Shown: positions 17,736 to 25,968, counted from the stretch's first letter. The stretch: 64,000 nt of DNA from JANLTX01 sp049840835 (GCA_049840835.1 JASGJG010000010.1:62001-126000); one strand, 5' to 3'. Numbers and translations are program-made. The notes: generated from the sequence alone by a model not told the origin.

Positions 17736-18341
17736 ATGGCGCAGGAAGACGAACCGAAGCTGATCGAACGGTGCCGCAATGGAGATACTGCGGCGTTCAA
17801 TATACTGGTGCGCCGTTATGAACGCACCGTTTTCAATACCGCCTACCGACTCTGCGGCTCCTACGATGATGCCGCAGACATTGCTCAGGAGGCGTTCGTA
17901 CGCGCCTGGAACAATCTCAAGAACTTCCGCGGCGAGGCGCAGTTCTCTACCTGGATTCATCGCATCGTCACCAATGTCTTTCTAGACGACCGTAAGAAAA
18001 AGCGCTCCCGGCCTACTCGCTCGCTAGACGAAGACATGGAGCTAGACGAAAACTCTGTGCAGCGCCAGTATGAGGACCCTGCGCCTGGTCCGGAGGCGCT
18101 GGCCGAGGGAGATGAGCGCAAGAAAATCTTAGAGCGTGCCATTGCTACCCTGCCGGAAAATCAGCGCACCATGATCGTGCTCTACCATGCGCGTGGCATG
18201 GCCTACGAAGAGATTGCCGAGATCATGGACCTGCCCATGGGGACCGTAAAATCGCGCCTGAACCGGGCACGACTGGCATTGCGAGATCGGCTGGGAGCAA
18301 GCGCGGAACTTTTCGGTGTGTTCGGTAGTCCCACAGGATAA
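17736..18341 (+). CDS. RNA polymerase ECF-type sigma factor
   Basis: A 201-residue sigma-70 family protein. Region 2 reads NILVRRYERTVFNTAYRLCGSYDDAADIAQEAFVRAWNNL...FSTWIHRIVTNVFLDDRKKK. Region 4 reads RAIATLPENQRTMIVLYHARGMAYEEIAEIMDLPMGTVKSRLNRAR. There is no region 3. It is one base after the DUF4446 stop and 32 bases before the anti-sigma gene, the usual order for a sigma/anti-sigma pair. Its target promoters cannot be told from the window. Confidence 0.94.
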   Translation: MAQEDEPKLIERCRNGDTAAFNILVRRYERTVFNTAYRLCGSYDDAADIAQEAFVRAWNNLKNFRGEAQFSTWIHRIVTNVFLDDRKKKRSRPTRSLDEDMELDENSVQRQYEDPAPGPEALAEGDERKKILERAIATLPENQRTMIVLYHARGMAYEEIAEIMDLPMGTVKSRLNRARLALRDRLGASAELFGVFGSPTG

Positions 18342-18373
18342 GACTACTGTTTTTTCGGAGATTAAGGCACACT

Positions 18374-19342
18374 ATGAATCAGGAGCGCTGGCGCGAGCTG
18401 GCAAGCGAATATATTGAAGGGACCCTCACGCCTCCTATGCAGGAGGCAGTTGAGGTACATCTGCGTGAAAACCCGGAGAGTCGCGCCGAAGCGGAGCAGC
18501 TACGCGCACTTTTTGCCGAATTGAAGCAGGTTCCCGAGGTCGAACCGCCTCTGTACTTTGCGGAAAACGTAATGAGCCGCATTCAGCGCGAGGCGGAGCA
18601 GAAACGACCGTGGTGGTCCTCGTTTCTGGGTATCGGGCGAACGGCGGGCGCAACTCTGGTACTGGGCGGTGCCGCGGCAGGAATTGCATGGATGTTCCTG
18701 AACCCGCAGCAGCGAGTCAATACCACTCCGGGCACGCCGCGCCAGGCGCGTACCTTGCTCTTGCCGGGCTTGAGTGGTTCCGAGAAAGCGCCGGGTAATC
18801 CTGTGGCGCTCAGTATTCCTCATCTGAATGTCGAGCGCACACTTCGTGTGGCGCCAGGCGAAGAGCCTGCCTTCGATTTCTCAGTGAAACTGGAAAGCGC
18901 TACCACTGGGACGGCGCGCTTCGAGCTGCCGGGCGATTCGCAGAACTATCGAGTGGTCGTTGAGAAAGGTCGCTCGTCTACTCTGCGCGTTCCTCTGGTT
19001 TCCGCGCGTGATGAGCAGACCATGGCGCTCCGCTGTGACTGGAGCGCTGGCGGTGATAGGCATGTGAAGTACCTTCTGGTGCCTTTACCCCCTGCCGAGA
19101 AGGATGATGCCACGCAGAAGCTCTCCTTTGGGCTTGGCGAGATGACCCTGCCGGATACCGCACGGGCTCTAGCGGCGCGCTATGGCCGACCTATCACGCT
19201 GGAAGATATCCCCGAGGGGCTGCGGGTTTCGGTAATAGCGCGTACAGAGACTCTGGAAGAAACGCTCACTCGGCATCTCAAAGATACCGGGCTGCACGTT
19301 ACCTCCACCGGAGCCGGGGTTCTTATCGCACCGTTGCGTTAA
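18374..19342 (+). CDS. Anti-sigma factor with C-terminal STN-like domain
   Basis: A 322-residue protein. The N-terminal ~75 residues resemble a zinc-less anti-sigma domain (YIEGTLTPPMQEAVEVHLRENPESRAEAEQL). One membrane helix follows (AGATLVLGGAAAGIAWMFL, ~95-113). The extracytoplasmic part is beta-rich. Its last ~65 residues (LPDTARALAARYGRPITLEDIPEGLRVSVIARTETLEETL) resemble the secretin/TonB short N-terminal (STN) domain, which occurs in signalling FecR/TonB systems and secretins. It presumably holds the adjacent ECF sigma factor inactive and senses an envelope signal through the STN-like domain. The latter is inference from fold-like pattern only. Confidence 0.78.
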   Translation: MNQERWRELASEYIEGTLTPPMQEAVEVHLRENPESRAEAEQLRALFAELKQVPEVEPPLYFAENVMSRIQREAEQKRPWWSSFLGIGRTAGATLVLGGAAAGIAWMFLNPQQRVNTTPGTPRQARTLLLPGLSGSEKAPGNPVALSIPHLNVERTLRVAPGEEPAFDFSVKLESATTGTARFELPGDSQNYRVVVEKGRSSTLRVPLVSARDEQTMALRCDWSAGGDRHVKYLLVPLPPAEKDDATQKLSFGLGEMTLPDTARALAARYGRPITLEDIPEGLRVSVIARTETLEETLTRHLKDTGLHVTSTGAGVLIAPLR

Positions 19343-19345
19343 AAT
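19340..19345 (+). promoter_or_regulatory. -10 element of tilS, leaderless arrangement
   Basis: TAAAAT overlaps the stop codon of the anti-sigma gene and is followed by six bases and then GTG 19352. Confidence 0.5.
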
Positions 19346-19351
19346 GCCTCT

Positions 19352-20356
19352 GTGACTTCCGCAGCCAGCGCTCTGGTCGGCTTCGTCCGCACCAGGGCGC
19401 TTTTCCGTGAGGGTGAGCGCGTGGCCGTTGCCCTATCTGGGGGAGCCGATTCCTGCGCTTTGCTTCTGGCGCTTACCGAAACCTTCCCTGAAGCACTTGC
19501 CGGGGTGCTACACTTCCACCATGGCATGCGCGGTTCAGATGCCGATGCCGATGCCGGGTTCTGCGCCGCTCTTGCCACAAAGTGCCGGGTGCCCTGCCTG
19601 ATAGGGCTGGGAGCACTGGGACAGGGGGCCAGTGAAGGAACCGCCCGCCAGGCGCGCTATGACTTCCTGATAGAAGGCGCTCAGGAGCTTGGCGCGACTC
19701 TGATTGCCACGGCGCATACCGCCGATGATGTCGCCGAAACTGTACTCCTGCGTATCCTGCGGGGCACCAGTGTAGATGGTCTGGCAGGAATCCCACCACG
19801 CCGTTCCATAGTAGAGGGTATCTCCGTCGTCAGACCGCTTCTAGCGGCCCGTAGAGCCGATACAGTGGCCTGCTGTGAGACTTATGGTGTTACTCCGCGC
19901 CACGACCCTACGAACGATAACACGGTCTTTCCAAGAAATCGCCTTCGTGCATTGCTGCCGGAACTATCCCAGGCGTTCAATCCGAAGCTAGTGGAAGCAC
20001 TGAACCGCCTGGCGGCCAACGCCGAGGCCGACCGAGACTATTTAGAAGCTGCCTCAGAGCACTTAGACGATGCAGATGCTGCCACTCTACGCGCTGCGCC
20101 ATCAGCCCTGCGTCGCCGCGCTTTGCTGCGTCGCCTGCGCCGTGCCTCTCTAAATGCTCAGGAGGAACGCGCGACAACACGCTGGGTAGATGCGCTGGAA
20201 AGCATTCTGGCGGGCGGACCTCAGCAGGACTTGCCCGGCGGCGTGCGAGCGCGGCTCAAAAAAGGGCAGCTTGAGATTTTTACGCCGCCTGCTGTTGTCA
20301 AAGCTCTTAATCCCATTAATCCCGACAATGGGACAGATACGATAGAATCCGGCTGA
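19352..20356 (+). CDS. tilS: tRNA(Ile)-lysidine synthase
   Basis: A 334-residue N-type ATP pyrophosphatase. The PP-loop is ALSGGADSCALLLAL (~residue 26). The TilS signatures GVLHFHHGMRGSDADADAGFC, EGTARQARYDFL, ATAHTADDVAETVLLRILRGTSVDGLAGIPP and RPLL, HDPTNDNTVFPRNRLR are all present. The C-terminal part is shorter than in E. coli. It adds lysine to C34 of tRNA-Ile(CAU), so the anticodon reads AUA. The GTG start is chosen because a TAAAAT hexamer ends six bases before it. Confidence 0.95.
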   Translation: MTSAASALVGFVRTRALFREGERVAVALSGGADSCALLLALTETFPEALAGVLHFHHGMRGSDADADAGFCAALATKCRVPCLIGLGALGQGASEGTARQARYDFLIEGAQELGATLIATAHTADDVAETVLLRILRGTSVDGLAGIPPRRSIVEGISVVRPLLAARRADTVACCETYGVTPRHDPTNDNTVFPRNRLRALLPELSQAFNPKLVEALNRLAANAEADRDYLEAASEHLDDADAATLRAAPSALRRRALLRRLRRASLNAQEERATTRWVDALESILAGGPQQDLPGGVRARLKKGQLEIFTPPAVVKALNPINPDNGTDTIESG

Positions 20357-20357
20357 G

Positions 20358-20705
20358 TTGGAAAAGCAAGAGAAACCGTTCGGGGGAGAAGTCATTGCCG
20401 CACTCAGCCTGCTGGGAAGCGTCTATATGCTCATCTATGGAGCGCGCAATGCCTCTACGCTCTTTCAGGCCGGGCTGGGGCTGCTCTGCGCTATCGGCCT
20501 TTGGATGGGGCAGACATGGGGCTGGTGGGCCGCTGTAGCCCGGTCGGTAGTTGTTATCGGGCTTTCCGGAGTGGCGATCTCGCATGCTCCCGGTGTGGTC
20601 GGGTTCTGGGCACAGGCGCTGGGCGCATTGATTCCCCTGGTGTATCTACTTTTACCCGGTGTGCGCCGCGCCTTTAGCATAGGGCAACCGAAAAGCGATA
20701 CTTAG
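20358..20705 (+). CDS. Small integral membrane protein of unknown function
   Basis: A 115-residue hydrophobic protein with three or four predicted helices (VIAALSLLGSVYMLIYGA; LGLLCAIGLWMG; WWAAVARSVVVIGLSGVAI; ALGALIPLVYLLLPGV). A Trp-rich turn (GQTWGWWAAVARS) sits between helices 2 and 3. It begins with TTG one base after the tilS stop; a TAGAAT hexamer (20343-20348) nine bases before could also drive it alone. I do not recognise the family. Confidence 0.65.
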   Translation: MEKQEKPFGGEVIAALSLLGSVYMLIYGARNASTLFQAGLGLLCAIGLWMGQTWGWWAAVARSVVVIGLSGVAISHAPGVVGFWAQALGALIPLVYLLLPGVRRAFSIGQPKSDT

Positions 20706-20821
20706 TATGTCACGGGAACTGTGTCTGGCAGGAGCGTAACCCCCTTTTGCCAAGAGAGACGGAAGGTCGCCTGTTAAGCGATTCATATCGACGCCTCCCC
20801 GCGCAGACCGCCTGTCCTGTG

Positions 20822-21973
20822 TCACCCGTCCTCGGGCCGGTCGCCGTCGGTGCTGACTGGCCCGAAGGTCATTATCCAGCGCACTTCCAGCGAATCCCAG
20901 TCGTAGATAGCGCCTTTCCCCTCGCCGTTCCAGTAGCGCCCTCCGGTCTTTGACCACTCCCCATCCGGGCGACCCCAGCGTGCTGCTAGCTCTCGATTCC
21001 CGGCGGGATCATTGACAATCAATCGTCCGTCTGCCGTATAGCCACAGGCCACCATCAGGTGCCCGGCAGGAGTCACCTGCGTGCCCAGCATCACAGGGCG
21101 TCCGGCATCCAGCTCCGCCTTTACGCGCTTCCAGGTGGCTTTTTCGTTGTAGTACATGGCCACGCCGGGAAACAGCGGGCGCAAATAGTCCACCATCTTC
21201 TTATGAACGGCGCCCATGCCTGGATCACAGACCGCTTGATAGAGGTCGGGAATATGCCCACCCAGCGGGTTCGTATGGGGGTAGGAGCCAGTAATCACAG
21301 CAGGCTTCGGAGCCAATTTCTTAAAGAACCCTAGAATCATGGTCATAGAGGTCGGGCCGCAGGACCCGGAACCATCCCAGTCATCCGGTGAGTCCCACAC
21401 CTGGCTGAGGTAGGGGACCTTGAGTGAGACCACAGGAACGGGTGTCGGGCGTGGAGTCACATCGCCAAAGTGCCACGGAGCCGGAACTCCAAAAGCATTT
21501 CGCCCCCAGGCTAGACTCTCGGGGGAAGGGCGCGAGATAGAAATCTTGCAGCTTTCCTTAGCGGCTGCTAGCACCGAGTCCGCATAACGCTCCGACTCCG
21601 GCGTGCCGTTTATGCCTACCCCATAGCGTCCCAGAGCAAAGAACCAGCATTCCAGGATATTGCGACCGTCTTCTAAGCGTCCATTGCCTAAAATCGGCGC
21701 CCTATTCCACATCAGCTCCAGGCGCTTCGCTCCTTCCGAGATGTTGTAGCGCCAGTCAGACTTCAGTTGCTCTGCATCCGTGCGGTCTTTGGTCGGTACA
21801 CCCAGTATCCCCACACGCCCATCGTGCTCTGGGGCATCGGTACGCAGGCGGCTTTCTTTATATGCCAGCGCACGAAAAACCACAGTGGGAATTCGATGTG
21901 CCTTTGCCGCCGCATCTAGCGCAATGGTAACTTCCTGCGCGGATGGAGGAGGGGGAAGCTGAAACAGAGGCAT
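20822..21973 (-). CDS. C39-family cysteine peptidase with lytic transglycosylase-like N-terminus
   Basis: A 383-residue protein. The N-terminal ~130 residues have a transglycosylase-like look (IALDAAAKAHRIPTVVFRALAYKESRLR...VGILGVP...NISEGAKRLELMWNR), including a Glu in KESR. The C-terminal part is a Peptidase_C39_2 domain: the catalytic Cys is in GSGSCGPTSMTMILGFF, the His in PAGHLMVACGYTADGRLIVNDPAG, with Asp of VNDP completing the triad. No signal peptide is visible, although an action on peptidoglycan would need export. A TATACT hexamer ends five bases before the ATG (leaderless). Confidence 0.82.
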   Translation of the reverse strand: MPLFQLPPPPSAQEVTIALDAAAKAHRIPTVVFRALAYKESRLRTDAPEHDGRVGILGVPTKDRTDAEQLKSDWRYNISEGAKRLELMWNRAPILGNGRLEDGRNILECWFFALGRYGVGINGTPESERYADSVLAAAKESCKISISRPSPESLAWGRNAFGVPAPWHFGDVTPRPTPVPVVSLKVPYLSQVWDSPDDWDGSGSCGPTSMTMILGFFKKLAPKPAVITGSYPHTNPLGGHIPDLYQAVCDPGMGAVHKKMVDYLRPLFPGVAMYYNEKATWKRVKAELDAGRPVMLGTQVTPAGHLMVACGYTADGRLIVNDPAGNRELAARWGRPDGEWSKTGGRYWNGEGKGAIYDWDSLEVRWIMTFGPVSTDGDRPEDG

Positions 21974-21978
21974 GCCTC

Positions 21979-21984
21979 AGTATA
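21979..21984 (-). promoter_or_regulatory. -10 element of the C39 peptidase gene, leaderless arrangement
   Basis: Read on the minus strand, TATACT is followed by GAGGC and then the ATG at 21973. Confidence 0.5.
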
Positions 21985-22012
21985 GCATCAGAGAAAGGAA
22001 AAAGGGGAGGGA

Positions 22013-22085
22013 TGCCGCCTGCCGGACTTGAACCAGCGACACATGGATTTTCAGTCCATTGCTCTACCAACTGAGCTAAGGCGGC
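22013..22085 (-). tRNA. tRNA-Phe (anticodon GAA)
   Basis: On the minus strand the gene begins GCCGCCTTAGCTCAGTTGG and ends CCGGCAGGCGGC plus discriminator A. The acceptor stem is perfectly paired (GCCGCCT/AGGCGGC). The D-arm is GCTC...GAGC. The anticodon stem-loop is ATGGA-CTGAAAA-TCCAT with anticodon GAA. The T-arm has TTCAAGT. No CCA is encoded. A possible promoter lies upstream (TAGAAT at 22139-22134 with TTGCGG 18 bp before it). Confidence 0.97.
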
Positions 22086-22217
22086 TCTTGTGTGACTCGG
22101 TTCGCTCACGCTTCCCGAATGGACACGAGAGAAATTCTATCATTTCCTTAACCTACTCCGCAAGGGAAAAGCGACCCTGCGTGCGAAAAAGGGAGCGATA
22201 TACTGAGAGCAGGTACT

Positions 22218-22850
22218 ATGCCTACCACGCTGCACCCATCTCATGGACTTCTGCGCTTTCCTCTTGCGGAGGGATTGGAGCTTCGCCTGCGTCCTGGGTT
22301 GGATACGACTACCCGCGCTGGTTTCGATGCGCTCTGTGAGGATAACCCGGAGCTGCGTATTGAGCGCCGAAGCAATGGGGAACTGACGATAGATATGCCC
22401 ACTAAAGGGTTCACGGGCGCACGTAACGCGCTGCTTGCGCTTCTGCTCGGAGTCTGGTCCTTACAAAACGGCGAAGGAATCGCCTTTGACTCCAGTGCTG
22501 GATTTGCACTACCAGATGGCTCCATACTCTCTCCGGATGCAGCCTGGGTACGCAAGAGTGATTTAGATAGCCTCACAGAGGAGCAAAAGGAAGACTACCT
22601 ACCGGTAGTGCCCGAGTTTGTAGTAGAGATTCGCTCCAAGTCTGATCGCCTTACTATAGTCCGAGAGAAACTGGAGCTATGGCGTACCAATGGAGTTCGC
22701 CTTGGCTTGCTTATCAATCCCCAGGCCAAGACTGTTGAAATCTATCGAACAGGTCAACCGCAAGTAACTCTAACCAATCCAACAACGGTAGATTGCTCTC
22801 CGGAACTGCCAGGGCTACTACTGGATGTACAGAAAATCTTTGATATGTGA
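22218..22850 (+). CDS. Uma2 family (DUF820) putative endonuclease
   Basis: A 210-residue protein with the Uma2/PD-(D/E)xK-like core: RIERRSNGELTIDMPT, then SILSPDAAWVRKSDL (Asp in SPDAAWV), PVVPEFVVEIRSKSDRL (Glu and Lys of the active site) and KLELWRTNGVRLGLLINPQAKTVEIYR. Uma2 proteins are abundant in cyanobacteria and other phyla with many repeats; nuclease activity is inferred from the fold and the role is unknown. A TATACT hexamer lies at 22199-22204. The gene is monocistronic and ends before a hairpin terminator. Confidence 0.9.
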   Translation: MPTTLHPSHGLLRFPLAEGLELRLRPGLDTTTRAGFDALCEDNPELRIERRSNGELTIDMPTKGFTGARNALLALLLGVWSLQNGEGIAFDSSAGFALPDGSILSPDAAWVRKSDLDSLTEEQKEDYLPVVPEFVVEIRSKSDRLTIVREKLELWRTNGVRLGLLINPQAKTVEIYRTGQPQVTLTNPTTVDCSPELPGLLLDVQKIFDM

Positions 22851-22861
22851 GTGAACACAAC

Positions 22862-22891
22862 AAAAAAGCGCCCTACAAAGGGCGCTTTTTT
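22862..22891. terminator. Bidirectional rho-independent terminator
   Basis: Stem AAAAAAGCGCCCT / AGGGCGCTTTTTT with a 4-base loop, between the convergent Uma2 and ARC genes. Confidence 0.92.
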
Positions 22892-22908
22892 GTTGGTTCC
22901 ATTGAGCG

Positions 22909-24630
22909 TTAGATAACGCCTGTGGGGGCTTTCGCGGTGCCCTTGCCTCGGGTTTCGGCGCGGATGGGTTTTACATCCGCCACGTTCTCCGGGGACTGAT
23001 CCAGAAGCATCATCCAGTCTTCCACGGCGTCGGACTTCGGGAAGATTTCGTTCTCCTTGAACTCCATAGCTACGGCCTTGTTCAGGTCATCTTGAGAGAT
23101 ACCCTCCGAGAAGTTCTTGGATTCAATCGCTCGCTTAATGGAGAAGTCCTTGGCGCGCTCCACCAGGGAGCTGAGTAGCGCACCAGAGACCAGGTCCTTC
23201 CAGTAGAGGCGCTGAGTGCCACCATTGCGCAGGAAGACATCCAGGAACTCGGTTTCGCCGGTCTTGCGCCACAGGTAGTTAATGGTGTCTTCCACCATGG
23301 CTGCTGCTGTGGCTTTGCGGTCGCCGTTGTGCTTCTCCAGAGCATCGCAGGAGAGCGGCACGTTTTCGTTCAGGTAGATACCCAGAATGTCCAGTGCTGC
23401 CTTGCGATCCGGGCGCTTTACCCGCACGCGGCGGTCGATACGCTCGGGGCGGAGAATCGCCGGGTCGATATAGTCCGGGCGGTTACTGGTCAGCATCACC
23501 ACCACGTTTCGGCTGGACACCAGGCCATCCATCTCCGCGCAGAACTGAGGAACTACCGTATTGGAGATATTGGTCCAGCGTCCGGAGTTGCGGGTACGCA
23601 GAATCGACTCGGCTTCATCGATGAACAGGAACACCAGGTGACCGTCTTTTGCCTTCTCACGGGCGGTGGCGAAGATCTCGCGCACCTGGCGCTCACTCTC
23701 ACCCAGCCACATGTTCAGAATCTTAGGCCCATTGATGTACATGAAGTACTCTTTGAGGTGCTCCCCAGTGCGCTCGTTGTACTCCCGCGTAAGATTGTAA
23801 GCGGTTGCTTTTCCAATGAGCGTTTTGCCGCAACCAGGAGGGCCATAGAGCAGGATTCCCTTCAGCGGGCGCTTGCCGTACTTCTCGTACAGCTCCGGGT
23901 AGAGCAGGGGAAGCTCGATGGCATCGCGGATAATCTGGATGACCTCATCTTGTCCACCCACCTTGTCCCAGGGGAGCACAGGCACTTCCTCTAAGAAGAA
24001 GTCGCGGCTCTCGGCCTTGGGGAAGTGTTCAATGGCTAGCTTACCGGTCGGCTCCAGTCGAACTTCGTCGCCAGCCTGCAGGTTCGCTTCGGTTAGTGTC
24101 TCGCCACGGCCCACGATACGGCTACCCAGGCCAGGTTGGTCACCACCCAGGCGCAGGCGGCCATCTTCCAGAATTTCGCCGACTTTCACCAGCGGCCCCG
24201 CCTCATGTGGTGGCAGAACATTCACCACAGCGAACGCATCATTGACAATAACTCGGTCACCCGTGGTTGGCGTCGCTTCCAGTAAGGGGTCAACGTTCCC
24301 GACATACTCACCATCGCCCAGGGATAGGAAGACTTTCTCGGTGCCTTCCACCGGTCCTAAGAACAACCCGATGCGGCTGGCGGTTTCGGTGAGCTTCTCA
24401 TAGGCTTCCTGATATTGAGCAAGCTGCTCTCCGGCGCTTCCATTTAGTCGCTCCTCGACCTCTAGCTGGTGCTTGAGGAGCTGGAGATACTGGTAGCGGG
24501 CATCCGATGGGGATGTTTGTGCAATAAGCTCCTCGACAATAGCCGAGGCGCGGAGTGTGGTCTCTTGATTTGGGGTATCGCCGCGCGGGTCTTCACCGGG
24601 GCGAGGAATGGGTCGGGAATCGCGTCGCAT
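22909..24630 (-). CDS. Proteasome-associated-type AAA+ ATPase (ARC/Mpa family)
   Basis: A 573-residue protein; ATG 24630 is chosen because a TATAAT hexamer lies nine bases upstream. The N-terminal coiled coil (~residues 28-80) is followed by two OB-like segments (VEGTEKVFLSLGDGEYVGNV...; GDEVRLEPTGKLAIEHFPK). The AAA module has Walker A GPPGCGKT, the pore-loop region EYFMYINGPKILNMWLGESE, Walker B VFLFIDEAESIL and Arg-finger region RPERIDRR. This order defines the ARC/Mpa ATPases that feed bacterial proteasomes. The C-terminus (GTAKAPTGVI) lacks the QYL/HbYX proteasome-docking tail. No proteasome, pup or ligase gene is in the window. Confidence 0.9.
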   Translation of the reverse strand: MRRDSRPIPRPGEDPRGDTPNQETTLRASAIVEELIAQTSPSDARYQYLQLLKHQLEVEERLNGSAGEQLAQYQEAYEKLTETASRIGLFLGPVEGTEKVFLSLGDGEYVGNVDPLLEATPTTGDRVIVNDAFAVVNVLPPHEAGPLVKVGEILEDGRLRLGGDQPGLGSRIVGRGETLTEANLQAGDEVRLEPTGKLAIEHFPKAESRDFFLEEVPVLPWDKVGGQDEVIQIIRDAIELPLLYPELYEKYGKRPLKGILLYGPPGCGKTLIGKATAYNLTREYNERTGEHLKEYFMYINGPKILNMWLGESERQVREIFATAREKAKDGHLVFLFIDEAESILRTRNSGRWTNISNTVVPQFCAEMDGLVSSRNVVVMLTSNRPDYIDPAILRPERIDRRVRVKRPDRKAALDILGIYLNENVPLSCDALEKHNGDRKATAAAMVEDTINYLWRKTGETEFLDVFLRNGGTQRLYWKDLVSGALLSSLVERAKDFSIKRAIESKNFSEGISQDDLNKAVAMEFKENEIFPKSDAVEDWMMLLDQSPENVADVKPIRAETRGKGTAKAPTGVI

Positions 24631-24638
24631 TATGACGA

Positions 24639-24645
24639 TATTATA
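24639..24645. promoter_or_regulatory. Overlapping divergent -10 elements
   Basis: The stretch ATATTATA holds TATAAT on the minus strand (24645-24640, nine bases before the ARC ATG) and TATTAT on the plus strand (24639-24644, ten bases before ATG 24655). The two start codons are only 24 bases apart, so the polymerases for both genes would compete for the same few bases. Confidence 0.55.
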
Positions 24646-24654
24646 CAGTCGAGC

Positions 24655-25968
24655 ATGGATTCTCCCACCGCCCAAATGGATAGCTCGCCCTCACCCCCCA
24701 ACCCCCTCTCCCAACGTTTTTCGTCCCTCAAGCCTCTCTGGGAGAAGGGGAGTAAAGCCAATGGAGAGAGGGTTTTTGAGGCTGTACTGGCGTTGTGGCG
24801 GGAGCGATTGGCGAGTGGGTGGGCACCGCCAGAAAACTCAGGCTTTCCGTGGGCGCAGGTAAAGCGGAGCTTAGCTGCTTTGGTAGCAGATAAAGGTTTC
24901 CCTCACCCCCCTGCCCCCTCTCCCATAATCCAGCCCGCTTCGCGGGTGGGCGAGGGGGAGCACGAACCTCACAGTACTAACCCTCTCCCAAGCATGGGAG
25001 AGGGTGGCCGAGGTACGAGGCCGGGTGAGGGAAACCTGCCCGCCCTCGCCCTAATCTGCGCCGGAAACACCCCTCTCCTTGCCTGGCCCGCAATGCTGTT
25101 CGCCGTAAAGCACAGCGTGCCCGTCTTCGTAAAGATGAGTCGCGATGAAACGCTCTGGCCTCAACTTCTCAAAGAAAGCGTGGCCGAAATAGACCCTGCA
25201 GCCGGAGCCCGAATTATCTGCGAGGTCTGGCCCGGCGAAGACCCGAAGACTGAGGAATTGGTGTCGCAGGCTGATGCCGTAATAGCCTATGGCTCCGATG
25301 CCACCATAGAGCGCCTGAAGGCGCTTACGGGTGAGAAACCGTTTCTTGGTTTTGGGCATGCAGTGAGTGTTGGTATAGACGATTTCAAAACCACAAAGAA
25401 GTATCTACGGAGGCTCGATTTTTCTGCCTGGCAGGGATTTGCTAAGGATGTACTTACCTTTGATCAGTCCGGGTGCCTCTCACCTCATGCTATTTTCTAT
25501 AACGATATATCGCAGGTTCGGGAGCGATTTTCGGAAGCGCTTTTCGAGTGTGCGGAAAGCCTTGAGGTTCCGGCACGGACAGATTTTGAGGAGGCAGCGC
25601 TGATTCGAAGTTGGCGTACTATGGCTGTACTTCAGGGGGCAACAGTCTGGGGAGATGAATCCCTGCGCTGGACTGTTGTCGAGTGGCCGGAGCAGAGGGC
25701 ACTCCAACTCATACCCTGTCCTGGTCTGGTTCAATTGATTCCCTGCTGGGATTACGCCGACTTCAGAGAGATTCTTGGAGAGGCGAAGGGCAAATTATCC
25801 AGTATCGGGATTGCCAAGCAAGTGGGCTCAAAGCAGAATGCCTGGCGGACGTATAAGTCTCTCGGTATCTCTCGTGTCTGCAGACCGGGCGAGATGCAAA
25901 CTCCGCCGCTGGACTGGAAAAACGGTGGGGTGGACTTAGAAGCCTGGATTGCGAATCTGGAACGATAG
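24655..25968 (+). CDS. LuxC-type acyl-CoA reductase with repeat-derived inserts
   Basis: A 437-residue protein. Homology to acyl-CoA reductases (LuxC, PF05893) starts near LPALALICAGNTPLLAWPAMLFAVKHSVPVFVKMS and continues through DAVIAYGSDATIERL, FLGFGHAVSVGI and CLSPHAIFYND, with the catalytic Cys probably in SGCLSPHA. It would reduce a fatty acyl-CoA or acyl-ACP to an aldehyde. The N-terminal third is interrupted in frame by two copies of the CCCTCACCCC repeat, giving low-complexity peptides (SPPNPLSQRF...; PHPPAPSPIIQPASRVGEGE). No luxD/E-like partner is adjacent. The start follows the shared divergent promoter. Confidence 0.82.
   Translation: MDSPTAQMDSSPSPPNPLSQRFSSLKPLWEKGSKANGERVFEAVLALWRERLASGWAPPENSGFPWAQVKRSLAALVADKGFPHPPAPSPIIQPASRVGEGEHEPHSTNPLPSMGEGGRGTRPGEGNLPALALICAGNTPLLAWPAMLFAVKHSVPVFVKMSRDETLWPQLLKESVAEIDPAAGARIICEVWPGEDPKTEELVSQADAVIAYGSDATIERLKALTGEKPFLGFGHAVSVGIDDFKTTKKYLRRLDFSAWQGFAKDVLTFDQSGCLSPHAIFYNDISQVRERFSEALFECAESLEVPARTDFEEAALIRSWRTMAVLQGATVWGDESLRWTVVEWPEQRALQLIPCPGLVQLIPCWDYADFREILGEAKGKLSSIGIAKQVGSKQNAWRTYKSLGISRVCRPGEMQTPPLDWKNGGVDLEAWIANLER
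24688..24757. repeat. CCCTCACCCC repeat, short copy, inside the LuxC-like gene
   Basis: CCCTCACCCCCCAACCCCCT followed by CTCCCAACG, with a partial inverse TCTGGGAGAAGGGGAG at about 24738. It is read in frame as SPPNPLSQRF...LWEKGS. Confidence 0.7.
24897..25034. repeat. CCCTCACCCC repeat, full copy, inside the LuxC-like gene
   Basis: The ends form an inverted repeat GGTTTCCCTCACCC...GGGTGAGGGAAACC. Inside are CCCTCTCCC and its inverse GGGAGAGGG around CAAGCAT. About 46 codons are contributed without breaking the frame. Confidence 0.78.

Noticed and set aside
22218..22850. Uma2 gene as evidence of an insertion element
   Set aside because: No inverted repeats, transposase or target duplication flank it; Uma2 genes often occur alone.
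23329..23994. 221-codon plus-strand open frame
   Set aside because: Antisense to the ARC AAA module, no independent start signal.
24469..24654. Longer N-terminus for the LuxC-like protein
   Set aside because: It would run through the ARC start region and the shared -10; the extra residues look like antisense of the ARC coiled coil.
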